64,000 nucleotides of DNA. Origin: Hyphomonadaceae bacterium UBA1933 (GTDB lineage Bacteria > Pseudomonadota > Alphaproteobacteria > Caulobacterales > Aquidulcibacteraceae). The DNA lies in assembly GCA_002337085.1 (NCBI GenBank), contig DDFH01000003.1, positions 558,001 to 622,000 on the forward strand. Direction: 5' to 3'. Position 1 is the first letter of the stretch; each line of letters starts with the position of its first letter. A program made the translations under genes and the position numbers. Below are positions 43,907-52,857 of this stretch, piece after piece. The notes under the pieces were generated by a model that saw only the letters and a list, made by a program, of their open reading frames with translations, did not search any database and was not told the origin of the DNA.

Positions 43907-44237
43907 ATATGGTCTTTTGCCTAAAGTTGGTTAATATTTTATTTTATATTTACATTCGTTATTTTGAAATTTACATATGGTTTGATGTCACCATGCAGAT
44001 GCCCCGAATTAGCCGTGAGGTATATACCAAAGCGAAGCGCAAGCGCGATTGAGCGCCGCGCGGAGTCGCGCGCCCCACCGGAGGCATGAGGGAATAGCAT
44101 TTGCGATTAGCAAATGCCCCGAATTAGCCGTGAGGTATATATTAATGCACAAATGTGTGCATAACCATTGAGATTTTGGTGTTTCATATCTATTTAAGCA
44201 TCAGTCTTTTTAAAAATTCAATTTTCATGAGGAAATA
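43907..44237. other. 331-bp intergenic interval carrying a repeat block
   Basis: No convincing gene. The middle part is locally G+C-rich and repeat-bearing (see the repeat entry), unlike the A+T-rich flanks; the last 90 bp should hold the yajC promoter, and GAGGAAATA precedes the yajC ATG. Confidence 0.5.
43999..44141. repeat. 28-bp direct repeats flanking a structured G+C-rich segment
   Basis: The same 28 bases, beginning atgccccgaattagccg and ending tatata, occur at 43999-44026 and 44114-44141, 115 bp apart. Between them is a G+C-rich stretch with many GCGC units, and a perfect hairpin gcatttgc-gatta-gcaaatgc (44097-44117) whose right arm runs into the second copy. It looks like an intergenic REP/MITE-type element, or the remains of one. 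Confidence 0.6.
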
Positions 44238-44588
44238 ATGTCTCTTTTACCAGCAATTGCTACTATGAATGTTCTTGCGCAGGCTGCTCCTGCTGCTACG
44301 GGTCCATCAGATATTCTAATGAATTTTCTTCCGATTATTGCGGTGATGGTTGTATTTTATTTCCTTCTTATCCGTCCACAACAACAGCGTGTGAAGCAAC
44401 ACCAAAAAATGCTTTCAGAGCTTAAAAAAGGCGATACTGTTGTTACATCAGGCGGTTTCATTGGTAAGGTGAAAATATTGGGTGATGTTGATGTGTCTGT
44501 TGAAATTGCCCCAAATGTTGTGGTTAAAGTTGTGCGCGGAACAATTTCAGAAGTGCGCACCGAAACCCCTGCGAATGATGTAAAATAA
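44238..44588 (+). CDS. yajC: Preprotein translocase subunit YajC
   Basis: The 116-residue single-membrane-helix protein has a helix in NFLPIIAVMVVFYFLLIRPQ followed by the invariant RPQQQRVKQHQKML and GDTVVTSGGFIGKV segments. It associates with SecDF and SecYEG in the inner membrane. It is followed 16 bp later by secD. Confidence 0.96.
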   Translation: MSLLPAIATMNVLAQAAPAATGPSDILMNFLPIIAVMVVFYFLLIRPQQQRVKQHQKMLSELKKGDTVVTSGGFIGKVKILGDVDVSVEIAPNVVVKVVRGTISEVRTETPANDVK

Positions 44589-44604
44589 TAAAGGAATCAG
44601 AACT

Positions 44605-46245
44605 TTGATAAACTTACCACCATGGCGTATCTGGACGGTAGTCATTGTTACTATTCTTGGCATTATTTGGGCATTTCCAAATACATTAAGCGAGGATGCG
44701 CGTAACAAATTACCAAAATTCCTGCCGCATTCGGCAATTAATCTTGGTCTTGACCTACAAGGCGGTTCTCATCTCTTATTTGAAGTTGATAAGAATGCTA
44801 TTTATAAACAGCGCATAGATGCCGTTTCTGATGATATGGTTGGCGTTTTGCGTGGTAATGTTGACGGTAGCAAAACCAAACTTCCGGCACTTGCTTTTAG
44901 CGGTCGTGGCGTATCGCCAGATGGCTTAACCGCAAAAGTAACAATGACCAATCCTTCTGATGTCACCGAGGCAGTTCGTAGAATCACAACACTTGGACAA
45001 CCTATTACGGATGCAAATGGTGTTAGTGCGCTAAAAGATTTGGTTGTCACATCTAATGGTACAACCGTCAGCGTTAATCTTTCACCGGAAGCAATGGTAT
45101 CAATGGAACGCCGTGCCGTGGCGCAATCGATTGAAGTTGTCCGTCGTCGTATTGACGAAACTGGTACTAAAGAGCCTTCGATTACCCGACAAGGCAATGA
45201 TCGTATTGTGGTTCAAGCACCTGGTGAGTCTGATCCTGAAAAATTAAAATCATTAATTGGGCAGACTGCAAAGCTAACTTTCCAAATGGTTGATGAAAGT
45301 GTTTCAATGCAAGAAGCAATGGCGGGTCGTATCCCACCAGGTTCTGTATTGTTGCCACAACCAAACCGCCCTGAAGAGCCATATGTTCTTGTAAAAAGCC
45401 GTGCAACATTGGGCGGTGAAAACCTTACCGATGCGCGTCCAAATCAGGATTCAAACTCTGGCAACTGGGTGGTTTCATTCCGCCTTGATAGTGCAGGATC
45501 AAAAATCTTTGGTCGGGTTACAACTGATAATGTTGGCAAACGCTTTGCGATTGTTCTTGATAATAAGGTAATTTCTGCCCCAAATATTCAAGAGCCTATT
45601 CCTGGTGGTTCAGGTCAGATTACTGGTAATTTTACGCTTGAATCCGCTTCTGAACTTTCAACACTTTTGCGCGCTGGTGCATTACCTGCGCCATTGAAAA
45701 TTCTTGAACAACGTTCTGTTGGTGCGGAATTGGGGCAAGATGCCGTAAATGCGGGCGCAAAGGCAGGCATAATTGCCCTTGCATTTGTTGTTGTCTTTAT
45801 GTTGCTTGCATATGGGTTCACTTTCGGTGGTTTCTCCATCATTGCACTTGGCGTAAACATAATATTGATTTTTGCGGGCATGGGTACTTTTGGCGCAACC
45901 TTAACCCTTCCGGGTATTGCCGGTTTGGTACTTACACTCGGTATGGCTGTGGATGCCAACGTTCTTATTTACGAGCGTATGCGTGAAGAATATGCGGCAG
46001 GGCGGTCGGTTGCTATGGCACTTGATGCCGGTTTCAGTCGGGCGGTGATGACAATTATTGATGCGCACGTAACATCATTATTGGCGGCAATTATTTTGTT
46101 CTATTTCGGCTCTGGGCCTGTTCGTGGTTTTGCATGGACATTGTCTTTGGGTATTTTAACTTCGGTATTTACTGCGGTTTTGGTTACACAGGTTTTGATT
46201 GCCTTATGGTATCGCCGCACCAAACCAACTGTACTTCCTATTTAA
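44605..46245 (+). CDS. secD: Protein translocase subunit SecD
   Basis: The 546-residue protein starts at a TTG (44605) with AAGGAA eight bases upstream; no ATG in frame lies close enough to replace it. It has the first TM helix, the large periplasmic domain with the LGLDLQGGSHLLFEV motif, and five further TM segments with GLVLTLGMAVDANVLIYERMREE. SecD uses the proton gradient to pull secretory proteins across. Eight bases separate it from secF. Confidence 0.96.
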   Translation: MINLPPWRIWTVVIVTILGIIWAFPNTLSEDARNKLPKFLPHSAINLGLDLQGGSHLLFEVDKNAIYKQRIDAVSDDMVGVLRGNVDGSKTKLPALAFSGRGVSPDGLTAKVTMTNPSDVTEAVRRITTLGQPITDANGVSALKDLVVTSNGTTVSVNLSPEAMVSMERRAVAQSIEVVRRRIDETGTKEPSITRQGNDRIVVQAPGESDPEKLKSLIGQTAKLTFQMVDESVSMQEAMAGRIPPGSVLLPQPNRPEEPYVLVKSRATLGGENLTDARPNQDSNSGNWVVSFRLDSAGSKIFGRVTTDNVGKRFAIVLDNKVISAPNIQEPIPGGSGQITGNFTLESASELSTLLRAGALPAPLKILEQRSVGAELGQDAVNAGAKAGIIALAFVVVFMLLAYGFTFGGFSIIALGVNIILIFAGMGTFGATLTLPGIAGLVLTLGMAVDANVLIYERMREEYAAGRSVAMALDAGFSRAVMTIIDAHVTSLLAAIILFYFGSGPVRGFAWTLSLGILTSVFTAVLVTQVLIALWYRRTKPTVLPI

Positions 46246-46253
46246 GTGAGTGA

Positions 46254-47282
46254 ATGATGAAAACATCATCTAAATGGCCTTTAATTCGACTGGTTCCAAA
46301 ACAAACGCATTTTGGGTTTGTACATTTTGCGCGCCTTGCAGCAAGCTTATCGATATTGCTTGTAGTTTTATCATTTGTTTCTTTTGCAACTGGCGGTTTC
46401 CGCAAAAACCCGATTGACACTTTTAATTCCGCACAAGGCAATGTTGGTCAGAAGACCAGCGCCGTATTTGCTGATGCTTTTAACCTTGGTATCGACTTTA
46501 AAGGCGGTATTCTGGTTGAGGCAGTAGCACCAAAAGCGATAGATATCGCGGATTTAAGAAGTGAATTACACAATTTGCCAATTCGTGACCCGCAAGTTCA
46601 GGGTTTTGATAAACCAAATCAGGTAATGGTTCGTTATCTTGCCGACCATGAGGATATGGAACGAACAACGAAAATTGTGCGTGATGCGATTTCACAAAAA
46701 TATCCTGGAACAACTTTCCCACCTGCTAGCTTTGTTGGTTCTAAAGTTTCTGGTGAATTATATCAAAATGGTATTATGGCACTGGTTGCGGCAATTAGCT
46801 TTATGCTTGTGTTTATTTGGTTCCGATTTGAGTTACAAATGGGTGTGGGTTCGGTTGCGGCATTGCTTCATGACGTTATCCTAACACTTGGTTTTATGTC
46901 GGTTACGCGTCTTGAATTCTCTTTGACATCAATTGCGGCTATTCTAACGATTATTGGTTATTCTATGAACGATACGGTCGTTGTGTATGACCGTTTGCGT
47001 GAAAATATGCGTAAGTTTAAAAAGATGCCAATGGCGCAATTGATTGACCTTTCAACCAATGAAACGCTCTCAAGAACAATTATTACCGGTATGACAACCC
47101 TTTTGGCACTTATAGGTCTTACAGTGATTGGTGGTACGACTATTCAATCATTCACAATTGCCATGATTTTTGGTGTTATCATTGGTACATATTCGTCGGT
47201 TTATGTGGCGGCACCTTTCAGTCTTTTGATACCGCGCAACAAGATTGATAAGCCAGAAAAAATCGTGGACGACAGACCATAG
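46254..47282 (+). CDS. secF: Protein translocase subunit SecF
   Basis: The 342-residue partner of SecD has the GIDFKGGILVE motif and TM segments including TIIGYSMNDTVVVYDRLREN. Two adjacent ATGs (46254, 46257) are possible starts. The TAG stop overlaps the GTG of the next gene by 1 nt, so the last gene is coupled to the sec operon. Confidence 0.96.
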   Translation: MMKTSSKWPLIRLVPKQTHFGFVHFARLAASLSILLVVLSFVSFATGGFRKNPIDTFNSAQGNVGQKTSAVFADAFNLGIDFKGGILVEAVAPKAIDIADLRSELHNLPIRDPQVQGFDKPNQVMVRYLADHEDMERTTKIVRDAISQKYPGTTFPPASFVGSKVSGELYQNGIMALVAAISFMLVFIWFRFELQMGVGSVAALLHDVILTLGFMSVTRLEFSLTSIAAILTIIGYSMNDTVVVYDRLRENMRKFKKMPMAQLIDLSTNETLSRTIITGMTTLLALIGLTVIGGTTIQSFTIAMIFGVIIGTYSSVYVAAPFSLLIPRNKIDKPEKIVDDRP

Positions 47283-47929
47283 TGACTAATTCATTTTTGC
47301 AATATGCGCAGGAAAAAGATCCACGTCGTGGCTTTGCCTGTGCTTATTGTGATGATGCATTTCGGGATGCGCTTTGCGGGCTTGTGATTTTTGACACAGA
47401 AATTTGGGGAATTCATATACGCTCTGGCGATATGGCGCAATTCCGTCTGCAATTTTGGGCGGATGTAATATCCCAATACCCTAATTCAAAACCATTTGAT
47501 AATGCCTCAGAAGCATTGTTTCTGTTGTTGCAAACCTGCTCAAAGGATGAGTTGCTTACCTATTTGGACGCGCACTTTACCTATCTTTCAGATAATAATT
47601 TGGGGCGTATGCAGGTTTGGCAACAATATTTCACGCTATCGGCAAGGGTATGTGGTCATTCAAATGATTGTACCAATTTATCGGCACAGGTGGTGATTAA
47701 TGCCATTAATGGTGATTTTGCACAAAATCAGGCTTTAATTAATTCAATTAATTCCGCAATTGCGGCTTTACCATCAACTGAGCGTGCGAAATATATTAAT
47801 GATTTGCTGTTTCTTCGGCTCGCTAAAACTGGCAATACCTTCAATAATATTCATAATGAACCTAAGCGCAAATTAGGCCTTTTGGCGCAATATAAGCTTT
47901 TTACTGGCAGGCTTTTTTCAAAAATTTAG
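47282..47929 (+). CDS. Squalene/phytoene-synthase-like protein (NDUFAF6-like), short
   Basis: The GTG at 47282 overlaps the secF stop. The 215-residue product resembles the squalene/phytoene synthase fold: AYCDDAFRDALCGLVIFDTEIWGI, then QFRLQFWADVISQY, the latter like the R-x-x-x-W-W/D segment of NDUFAF6-type members. It lacks the two Asp-rich DxxxD motifs needed to bind prenyl diphosphates and is shorter than active synthases (270-290). It is probably non-catalytic, perhaps a complex I assembly relative; no isoprenoid genes are nearby. It converges on the next gene with a 4-nt overlap. Confidence 0.65.
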   Translation: MTNSFLQYAQEKDPRRGFACAYCDDAFRDALCGLVIFDTEIWGIHIRSGDMAQFRLQFWADVISQYPNSKPFDNASEALFLLLQTCSKDELLTYLDAHFTYLSDNNLGRMQVWQQYFTLSARVCGHSNDCTNLSAQVVINAINGDFAQNQALINSINSAIAALPSTERAKYINDLLFLRLAKTGNTFNNIHNEPKRKLGLLAQYKLFTGRLFSKI

Positions 47930-49818
47930 TGTTTTAACACTTTTACAAAAAGTGGTTTGTGGTGGCTTTGTGGTAGGCTTTCACCAATTTCGCATGATTG
48001 GATTTTCGCATTAAAACCAAACGCATGGTCGGTGGCAATATTTAATATACCTTTGTTATAGGTTGTTCCAAAAATACCACCGCATCTTATTCTTTTCGCA
48101 CCAGAAGTTTTGGCAAAATCCTTCATGGTTCTATCCCATGGCACGATGCCAAAATCACCAAGTGTAAGAACCGCAGTCTCTTGATCACCCATACGGTTTG
48201 CGGCGCGATTGATAATTGCATTGTCCTTTGGTGCACCAAGGCTTGGGTTAACGCCCATAACGGTAAGGCTATTATCCATTGGGCGTGCCATTGTTGGCTC
48301 ACCAGGCAGGGTTACTGCCCGCCAGTTTTCTTTGGCAAGAACCGCTAGAGACGTTGGGTCATTGGCAATTGGAACCTGAATCACTGACCAGTTTGGTATA
48401 TTACCCGCAATTAGTTTATTGGCACCGGCAACAATCAAAAGGGTCGCGCCATTTTTCTCTCCCTGAGAGACAAAACCTTGCAATGCCCTTGGTGAATTTT
48501 CAACATTTGCCCAGCCCACAATATTGGCATCGCCAGTGCCGCCAATTGGTGGCTCACCAAGTGTTGGAACAATATTAACAACAAAACCCAATAGGCATAA
48601 TAGTGACGCAATCGCCATCTGCCAATTGCGAAGGAATGCCCAGATGCCAGCACCAATTAATGCAAACCCACTCCAGATAATGCCATATGATGCAATATCA
48701 GAAAACGGTCTTCCCAACGGTGCGGCAAGCGTAGAAATAAGCAATAATATTGCCATTCCAGTAAAGAAAACGCCGCCCACAAGCGCAAATTCATTTGTTC
48801 TTTTTGCCTTGCGGCGTCTTTTGCCTTTTAGTTTGCGTTTTTTAGGTTCTGGTGGCGTTAAAATTGGTTCATTGAATAATTCTGATGCTGCCTCATCCAC
48901 TGGTTCAGTTGCGGATGGGGGAGGTTGGTTAATTACTTCCTCAACCTTATCTTGTTCTGCCGATGTTTGATTTTCAGTTGGCTCAAATACTTCGCTAACT
49001 TCTTCAATTACATTGGCTTCTTCATTCTCGTTGGATTGTGTTAAAGCCGTAACTTCATCACTAATTTCAACTTTATCTTCAGAAGGTAATGTTTCTTCTT
49101 CTTGCTCTTCTGTTTCAACTTCAGCGGTATCAGATGCTATTACATTATCCTCTGAATTTTCATCATCAGACGGTTTATCTATAACCTTTTCAAGGAGTTG
49201 TTCAGGAGATTGTTCTTGGATGCTCTCTTGAATACTCTCTGGCGCATTGGCAATAATTTCTTCTTTTTTCTCTTCGAGTAATTCATCATCAGACATACGC
49301 CAACGGTCAGAAAGATTATTCTCTTCCTCTGCTTGGTCAATTGCCTCATTAGCGGCACCATCCATCGTTTCGAATGGTGTTATTTCTGGAGCAAGCTCAA
49401 CATCATTATGCAGGATTTCTGATTGTGGTAATGCTTCAATTTCTTCTGCATCTTCCTGATTTATTTCAATAAATTCGTTTTCAGAAGTTAGAGATGTTGC
49501 TTCTGTTTCTGGGATATTATCGTTTTCTTCAGAAGGTGCTTGGGCGTATTCTTCGGTTTTGCCTTCATCAAGAATTATTGCAATATCTTCGGCGCTAAGT
49601 TGTGGAAGTTCTTCCTTAATTGGGCTTTGATACGCAAAATCAAGCTCAGGGTCATCAAAAACCGAAGTCTTAACTTTATCGTTATTTGATGTAGTAGCCA
49701 CTGGCGCGGTTGAATTTATGTTACGAACCTCGCCAACGCTTCGACCAAGAATTGGATCATAGTCCTCTGGTAGAGGGTGGGGTATGTTGAATTCAAGTAA
49801 TTTTTTACCGATAGTCAA
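47926..49818 (-). CDS. Acidic membrane protein with degenerate EEP-like C-terminal domain
   Basis: The 630-residue product starts at a TTG (49818) with AGGGG upstream. Residues 1-310 are low-complexity, rich in Glu/Asp/Ser/Pro and likely disordered. A basic KKRKLKGKRRRKAKR run (about 315-330) leads into three membrane helices (about 340-425). The C-terminal 200 residues look like an endonuclease/exonuclease/phosphatase fold (VGWANVEN; TLGDFGIVPWDRTM; ATDHAFG; SHHKPLFVKV). The key GDFN asparagine is Gly and the usual SDH motif is SHH, so activity is doubtful. It lies 24 nt downstream of argC on the same strand. Confidence 0.6.
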   Translation of the reverse strand: MTIGKKLLEFNIPHPLPEDYDPILGRSVGEVRNINSTAPVATTSNNDKVKTSVFDDPELDFAYQSPIKEELPQLSAEDIAIILDEGKTEEYAQAPSEENDNIPETEATSLTSENEFIEINQEDAEEIEALPQSEILHNDVELAPEITPFETMDGAANEAIDQAEEENNLSDRWRMSDDELLEEKKEEIIANAPESIQESIQEQSPEQLLEKVIDKPSDDENSEDNVIASDTAEVETEEQEEETLPSEDKVEISDEVTALTQSNENEEANVIEEVSEVFEPTENQTSAEQDKVEEVINQPPPSATEPVDEAASELFNEPILTPPEPKKRKLKGKRRRKAKRTNEFALVGGVFFTGMAILLLISTLAAPLGRPFSDIASYGIIWSGFALIGAGIWAFLRNWQMAIASLLCLLGFVVNIVPTLGEPPIGGTGDANIVGWANVENSPRALQGFVSQGEKNGATLLIVAGANKLIAGNIPNWSVIQVPIANDPTSLAVLAKENWRAVTLPGEPTMARPMDNSLTVMGVNPSLGAPKDNAIINRAANRMGDQETAVLTLGDFGIVPWDRTMKDFAKTSGAKRIRCGGIFGTTYNKGILNIATDHAFGFNAKIQSCEIGESLPQSHHKPLFVKVLKH

Positions 49819-49842
49819 GACTTCTGCCCCTTTACCCTTATC

Positions 49843-50892
49843 TTACGGAAAAAGAGGTGCCGCAGTCAAGCCCGCATCCTCTGGAAGGCCAAAAACAACA
49901 TTGAAGTTTTGAATTGCTTGGCCGCCGGACCCTTTGATTAAATTATCAATCACAGAAATTACGATTGCGCGCCCCGGAATTCTATCTTCAAAAACTTGGA
50001 TTACGCAATTATTTGTTCCTTTAACCCAACGTGTATCAGGTGACGCGCCCGCCTTGGCAAGGCGTACAAATAATTCATCATTATATTGTTTTTCAAATGC
50101 TTCACGTAAATCGGCAATTGAAACACCATCTTTCATTTTGACATAGGCGGTTACCAACTCACCCCTAGTCATTGGAATAAGGTGAGGGGTAAAGTTGATA
50201 ACAACTTCTTTCCCCGCCGCAATGCCCAATTCTTGTTCGATTTCTGGGGCGTGACGGTGTTTGCCAACCCCATAAGCATACATGCTTTCGGCAATTTCGC
50301 AGAATAGGTTTGATTGTTTTAATGAACGACCCGCACCAGATACACCCGATTTGGCATCAATAATTAAATCATCGGCATGGATTAAGTTTTGCAAAACCAA
50401 TGGCTTTAGTGCCAATAGGGTTGCAGTTGGATAACAGCCAGGGCAGGCGACAACGGGCGGCGCTTTTTTCAATTCAACCCGTGCAAATTCAGTCAAACCA
50501 TAAACCGCATTAATGGTTTTTTTAGGGTGCAAATGTTCGCGCCCATAGGTCTTGGCATAGGTTTCAGGGCTTCTCAAGCGAAAATCAGCCGATAAATCAA
50601 TGATTTTTACATGGGAAGGAAGTTCGGATAATAATTCCTCACTCGCGCCATGTGGCAAACAACCAAAGGCAACATCAACATCATCCCACTTAACATCTTC
50701 GGCCTTAAGAAGAGGAAAATCCGCATATTTATGCAAATGTGCATAAAGCTCACCAAAGCTTTTGCCGGCTTGTTGATTTGCGGTCAAAGAATGTAGTCGC
50801 AGATTAGGGTGACCATCAATAAGTCGGATAGTTTCGGCACCAGTATAACCAGACGCACCTAAAACCACCGCATTATAAATATTCTTTGTCAT
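49843..50892 (-). CDS. argC: N-acetyl-gamma-glutamyl-phosphate reductase
   Basis: The 349-residue enzyme reduces N-acetylglutamyl phosphate with NADPH in arginine synthesis. The N-terminal Rossmann motif is VVLGASGYTGAETIRLI, the catalytic cysteine is Cys153 in ACPGCYPTA, and GVSGAGRSLKQSNLF and HRHAPEIEQEL are typical of the type-1 enzyme. No other arg genes are in the window. Confidence 0.96.
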   Translation of the reverse strand: MTKNIYNAVVLGASGYTGAETIRLIDGHPNLRLHSLTANQQAGKSFGELYAHLHKYADFPLLKAEDVKWDDVDVAFGCLPHGASEELLSELPSHVKIIDLSADFRLRSPETYAKTYGREHLHPKKTINAVYGLTEFARVELKKAPPVVACPGCYPTATLLALKPLVLQNLIHADDLIIDAKSGVSGAGRSLKQSNLFCEIAESMYAYGVGKHRHAPEIEQELGIAAGKEVVINFTPHLIPMTRGELVTAYVKMKDGVSIADLREAFEKQYNDELFVRLAKAGASPDTRWVKGTNNCVIQVFEDRIPGRAIVISVIDNLIKGSGGQAIQNFNVVFGLPEDAGLTAAPLFP

Positions 50893-51411
50893 TTCAATAA
50901 CCTAATCAATTATCTTGTCACGATTGCTGTGAACAAGTATCCGCGCTTTTAAAGCAAAAAATCAAAAAGTCATCTTATTTTTCTTATAAAACTAACTCAA
51001 ACCCGCTAAAAACCAGATTTACATTATCATTACGCGAAATGGCGTGGCGCGACGGTCGAAATCCATAAAAAACAAGATATTGGATTTAATTTACATAATC
51101 TAACCATTTTTACCGTTTTATCAATTTGTAACAATAACTTTTTCCAAGAAAATGATTATTAATCAATTGGTTAATCGGCTTGTCGGCATTTATTTCCACA
51201 TCCTCGCAATATGTTGACAAATGTTGACATTGCAACACGCAATACGCCGTTAAGCTAATCAGTGCGTTGTCCCAAAAACCTGATATTTCCTGACATTTAG
51301 TTGGCAAGCAGCAGTTTTATGTTTGTCCTAGATATTATAAATCTAAAAACCATCGTGGGGTATAGGACACACAAGAGTATTTGAACGGGGCAAGGGAAAC
51401 CGCGTAGTTTC
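50893..51411. other. 519-bp intergenic region with operator-like repeats
   Basis: No convincing gene; the only open stretch (51110-51307, minus) has a biased composition and no ribosome-binding site. Visible elements are ATGTTGACA repeated exactly 10 bp apart (51211-51219, 51221-51229) and a near-perfect 18-bp palindrome around CAATTG (51158-51175). Close to the serine hydrolase stop is a ggaaac/gtttcc hairpin (about 51394-51411) without a T tract. Confidence 0.5.
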
Positions 51412-52758
51412 CTATATCAAAGACAAATCCCTAGCGGCGGCGTTCATCATGGTTTCTTCGATTGCATATAGGCCAGAGTTTCCACCCTTTTGCGGTGTCT
51501 CAAGGCTTGAATTAATAAACCATGCAAAGCCTTTTTGGCTTTTTGTATCAACCCAAACCCCTGCCAAAAGACCATAAGCCTCACCATAATGACCGTATAG
51601 GGTGGTTTTAAGGCCTTGTATTGGGCATCTTTCGTCTGGTTTTATGTGGCCAACGCCGGTTGCATAGTCGGTGATAAGTTCTGAATCCTTTTCGGCATTT
51701 GTACCGTTATATTGCCAAACGTCTTTTAAAACATTTGCCCTTAAGCCATCATCAAAAAATGGATTGGCACCCAATATAACCTGTCCAATTGTTGCAAGGT
51801 TTTCAATATTCGCCCGCAAACCACCCTGTGGGCCAAGAATAAGACCATTTGTGCCGATTTTATAATCCTTGAGGGTAAGATTATCTTTGGCATTTACAAT
51901 CGGTCTCGGTTTTGAAATGGGGTCGCCATCAGTTTGCACCGTCCAGAAATTATCATTACCAAGGCGACGGAATAGGGGGGATGAATTTTTGACATCTTCA
52001 TCGGACACCAATGACCAGTTAAAGCCACAATCTATTCCCATTGGTTTTATAATATTATCATGGGCATAAATATCAAAACGCTGCCCGGAAATATTTTCGA
52101 TACATTGTGCAATTAACCCAAGCCCAAGATTTGAATAACAGAAATATCCAATTGGCTTATCCGAGAAATGGTTTCCATTAACCCAATTCGGATTATTTGG
52201 CGTAAAGAAGCTTTCGAGTGTTTCGCCAATTACGCCACGATAATTTTCGCCATCATCACGAATTGATGATGAATGCGATAAAATGTGCCTTGCGCTTATA
52301 GCCATGTCTGGAAAGTGGGGATTGCGTAATTTGAAACCCAAATATTGGGAAATATCACCATCTAGATCAAAACGTTTTTCAGAAGCAAGTTTCCATGCGC
52401 AAAATGCCGTTACAAGTTTGGATATTGATGCAACCCGCACCTTGGTTTTTGTGGTAAGCGGGGCGTCACCACGACCAGTTCCAAACGCACCTTTAAAAAG
52501 GATGTTTTTGCCTTCAAATAATATATATGCCCCACCTTTTATTTCATTATTGGCGAGGGCGGTTGTAAAGGCATTTGTGATTTCCATGTTTTTTATCGGC
52601 TTTTTTGAATTTATATGATTTGAATGTTTTGGTTTAGCATCGGCGGATTGCGGAATTAGGCTTGTTAAAAAGCCACTCGCCACACTTGTAGAAATCGCAA
52701 ACTTGCCTGTGCCTTCTATAAAGCCACGGCGATTAATATCGTGATGTGTTTTTTTCAT
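51412..52758 (-). CDS. Tat-exported serine hydrolase (class C beta-lactamase/PBP-like)
   Basis: The 448-residue protein has a twin-arginine-type signal (NRRGFIEG at 9-16, hydrophobic stretch, cleavage near ADA-KPK). The beta-lactamase/transpeptidase fold shows the SxxK motif SISK (111-114) and the YSN triad Tyr208-Asn210, as in class C enzymes, esterases and DD-peptidases of family S12. Whether it hydrolyses beta-lactams, D-amino peptides or esters cannot be told. It is divergent from a class A beta-lactamase gene across about 100 bp. A shared control region is therefore likely. Confidence 0.82.
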   Translation of the reverse strand: MKKTHHDINRRGFIEGTGKFAISTSVASGFLTSLIPQSADAKPKHSNHINSKKPIKNMEITNAFTTALANNEIKGGAYILFEGKNILFKGAFGTGRGDAPLTTKTKVRVASISKLVTAFCAWKLASEKRFDLDGDISQYLGFKLRNPHFPDMAISARHILSHSSSIRDDGENYRGVIGETLESFFTPNNPNWVNGNHFSDKPIGYFCYSNLGLGLIAQCIENISGQRFDIYAHDNIIKPMGIDCGFNWSLVSDEDVKNSSPLFRRLGNDNFWTVQTDGDPISKPRPIVNAKDNLTLKDYKIGTNGLILGPQGGLRANIENLATIGQVILGANPFFDDGLRANVLKDVWQYNGTNAEKDSELITDYATGVGHIKPDERCPIQGLKTTLYGHYGEAYGLLAGVWVDTKSQKGFAWFINSSLETPQKGGNSGLYAIEETMMNAAARDLSLI

Positions 52759-52857
52759 GTTGGCATCTTAACAATTGCCGCAATTTTGCCAAGTATTAAT
52801 TATAGCCAAAATAAATAAATATCTTATTGTGCAATTAAAATGTTTTTAGGGGGCAAA

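Noticed and set aside
43999..44141. CRISPR array
   Set aside because: Only two repeat copies, the spacing is too long for a spacer, and no cas gene is present.
51041..51072. Sequence resembling a tRNA T-loop (ggtcgaaatcc)
   Set aside because: No acceptor, D or anticodon stems can be built around it, so it is not called a tRNA.
51110..51307. 65-codon open frame on the minus strand in the argC/hydrolase gap
   Set aside because: No ribosome-binding site, no similarity recognised, and it covers repeat-like operator sequence; kept only as part of the intergenic description.
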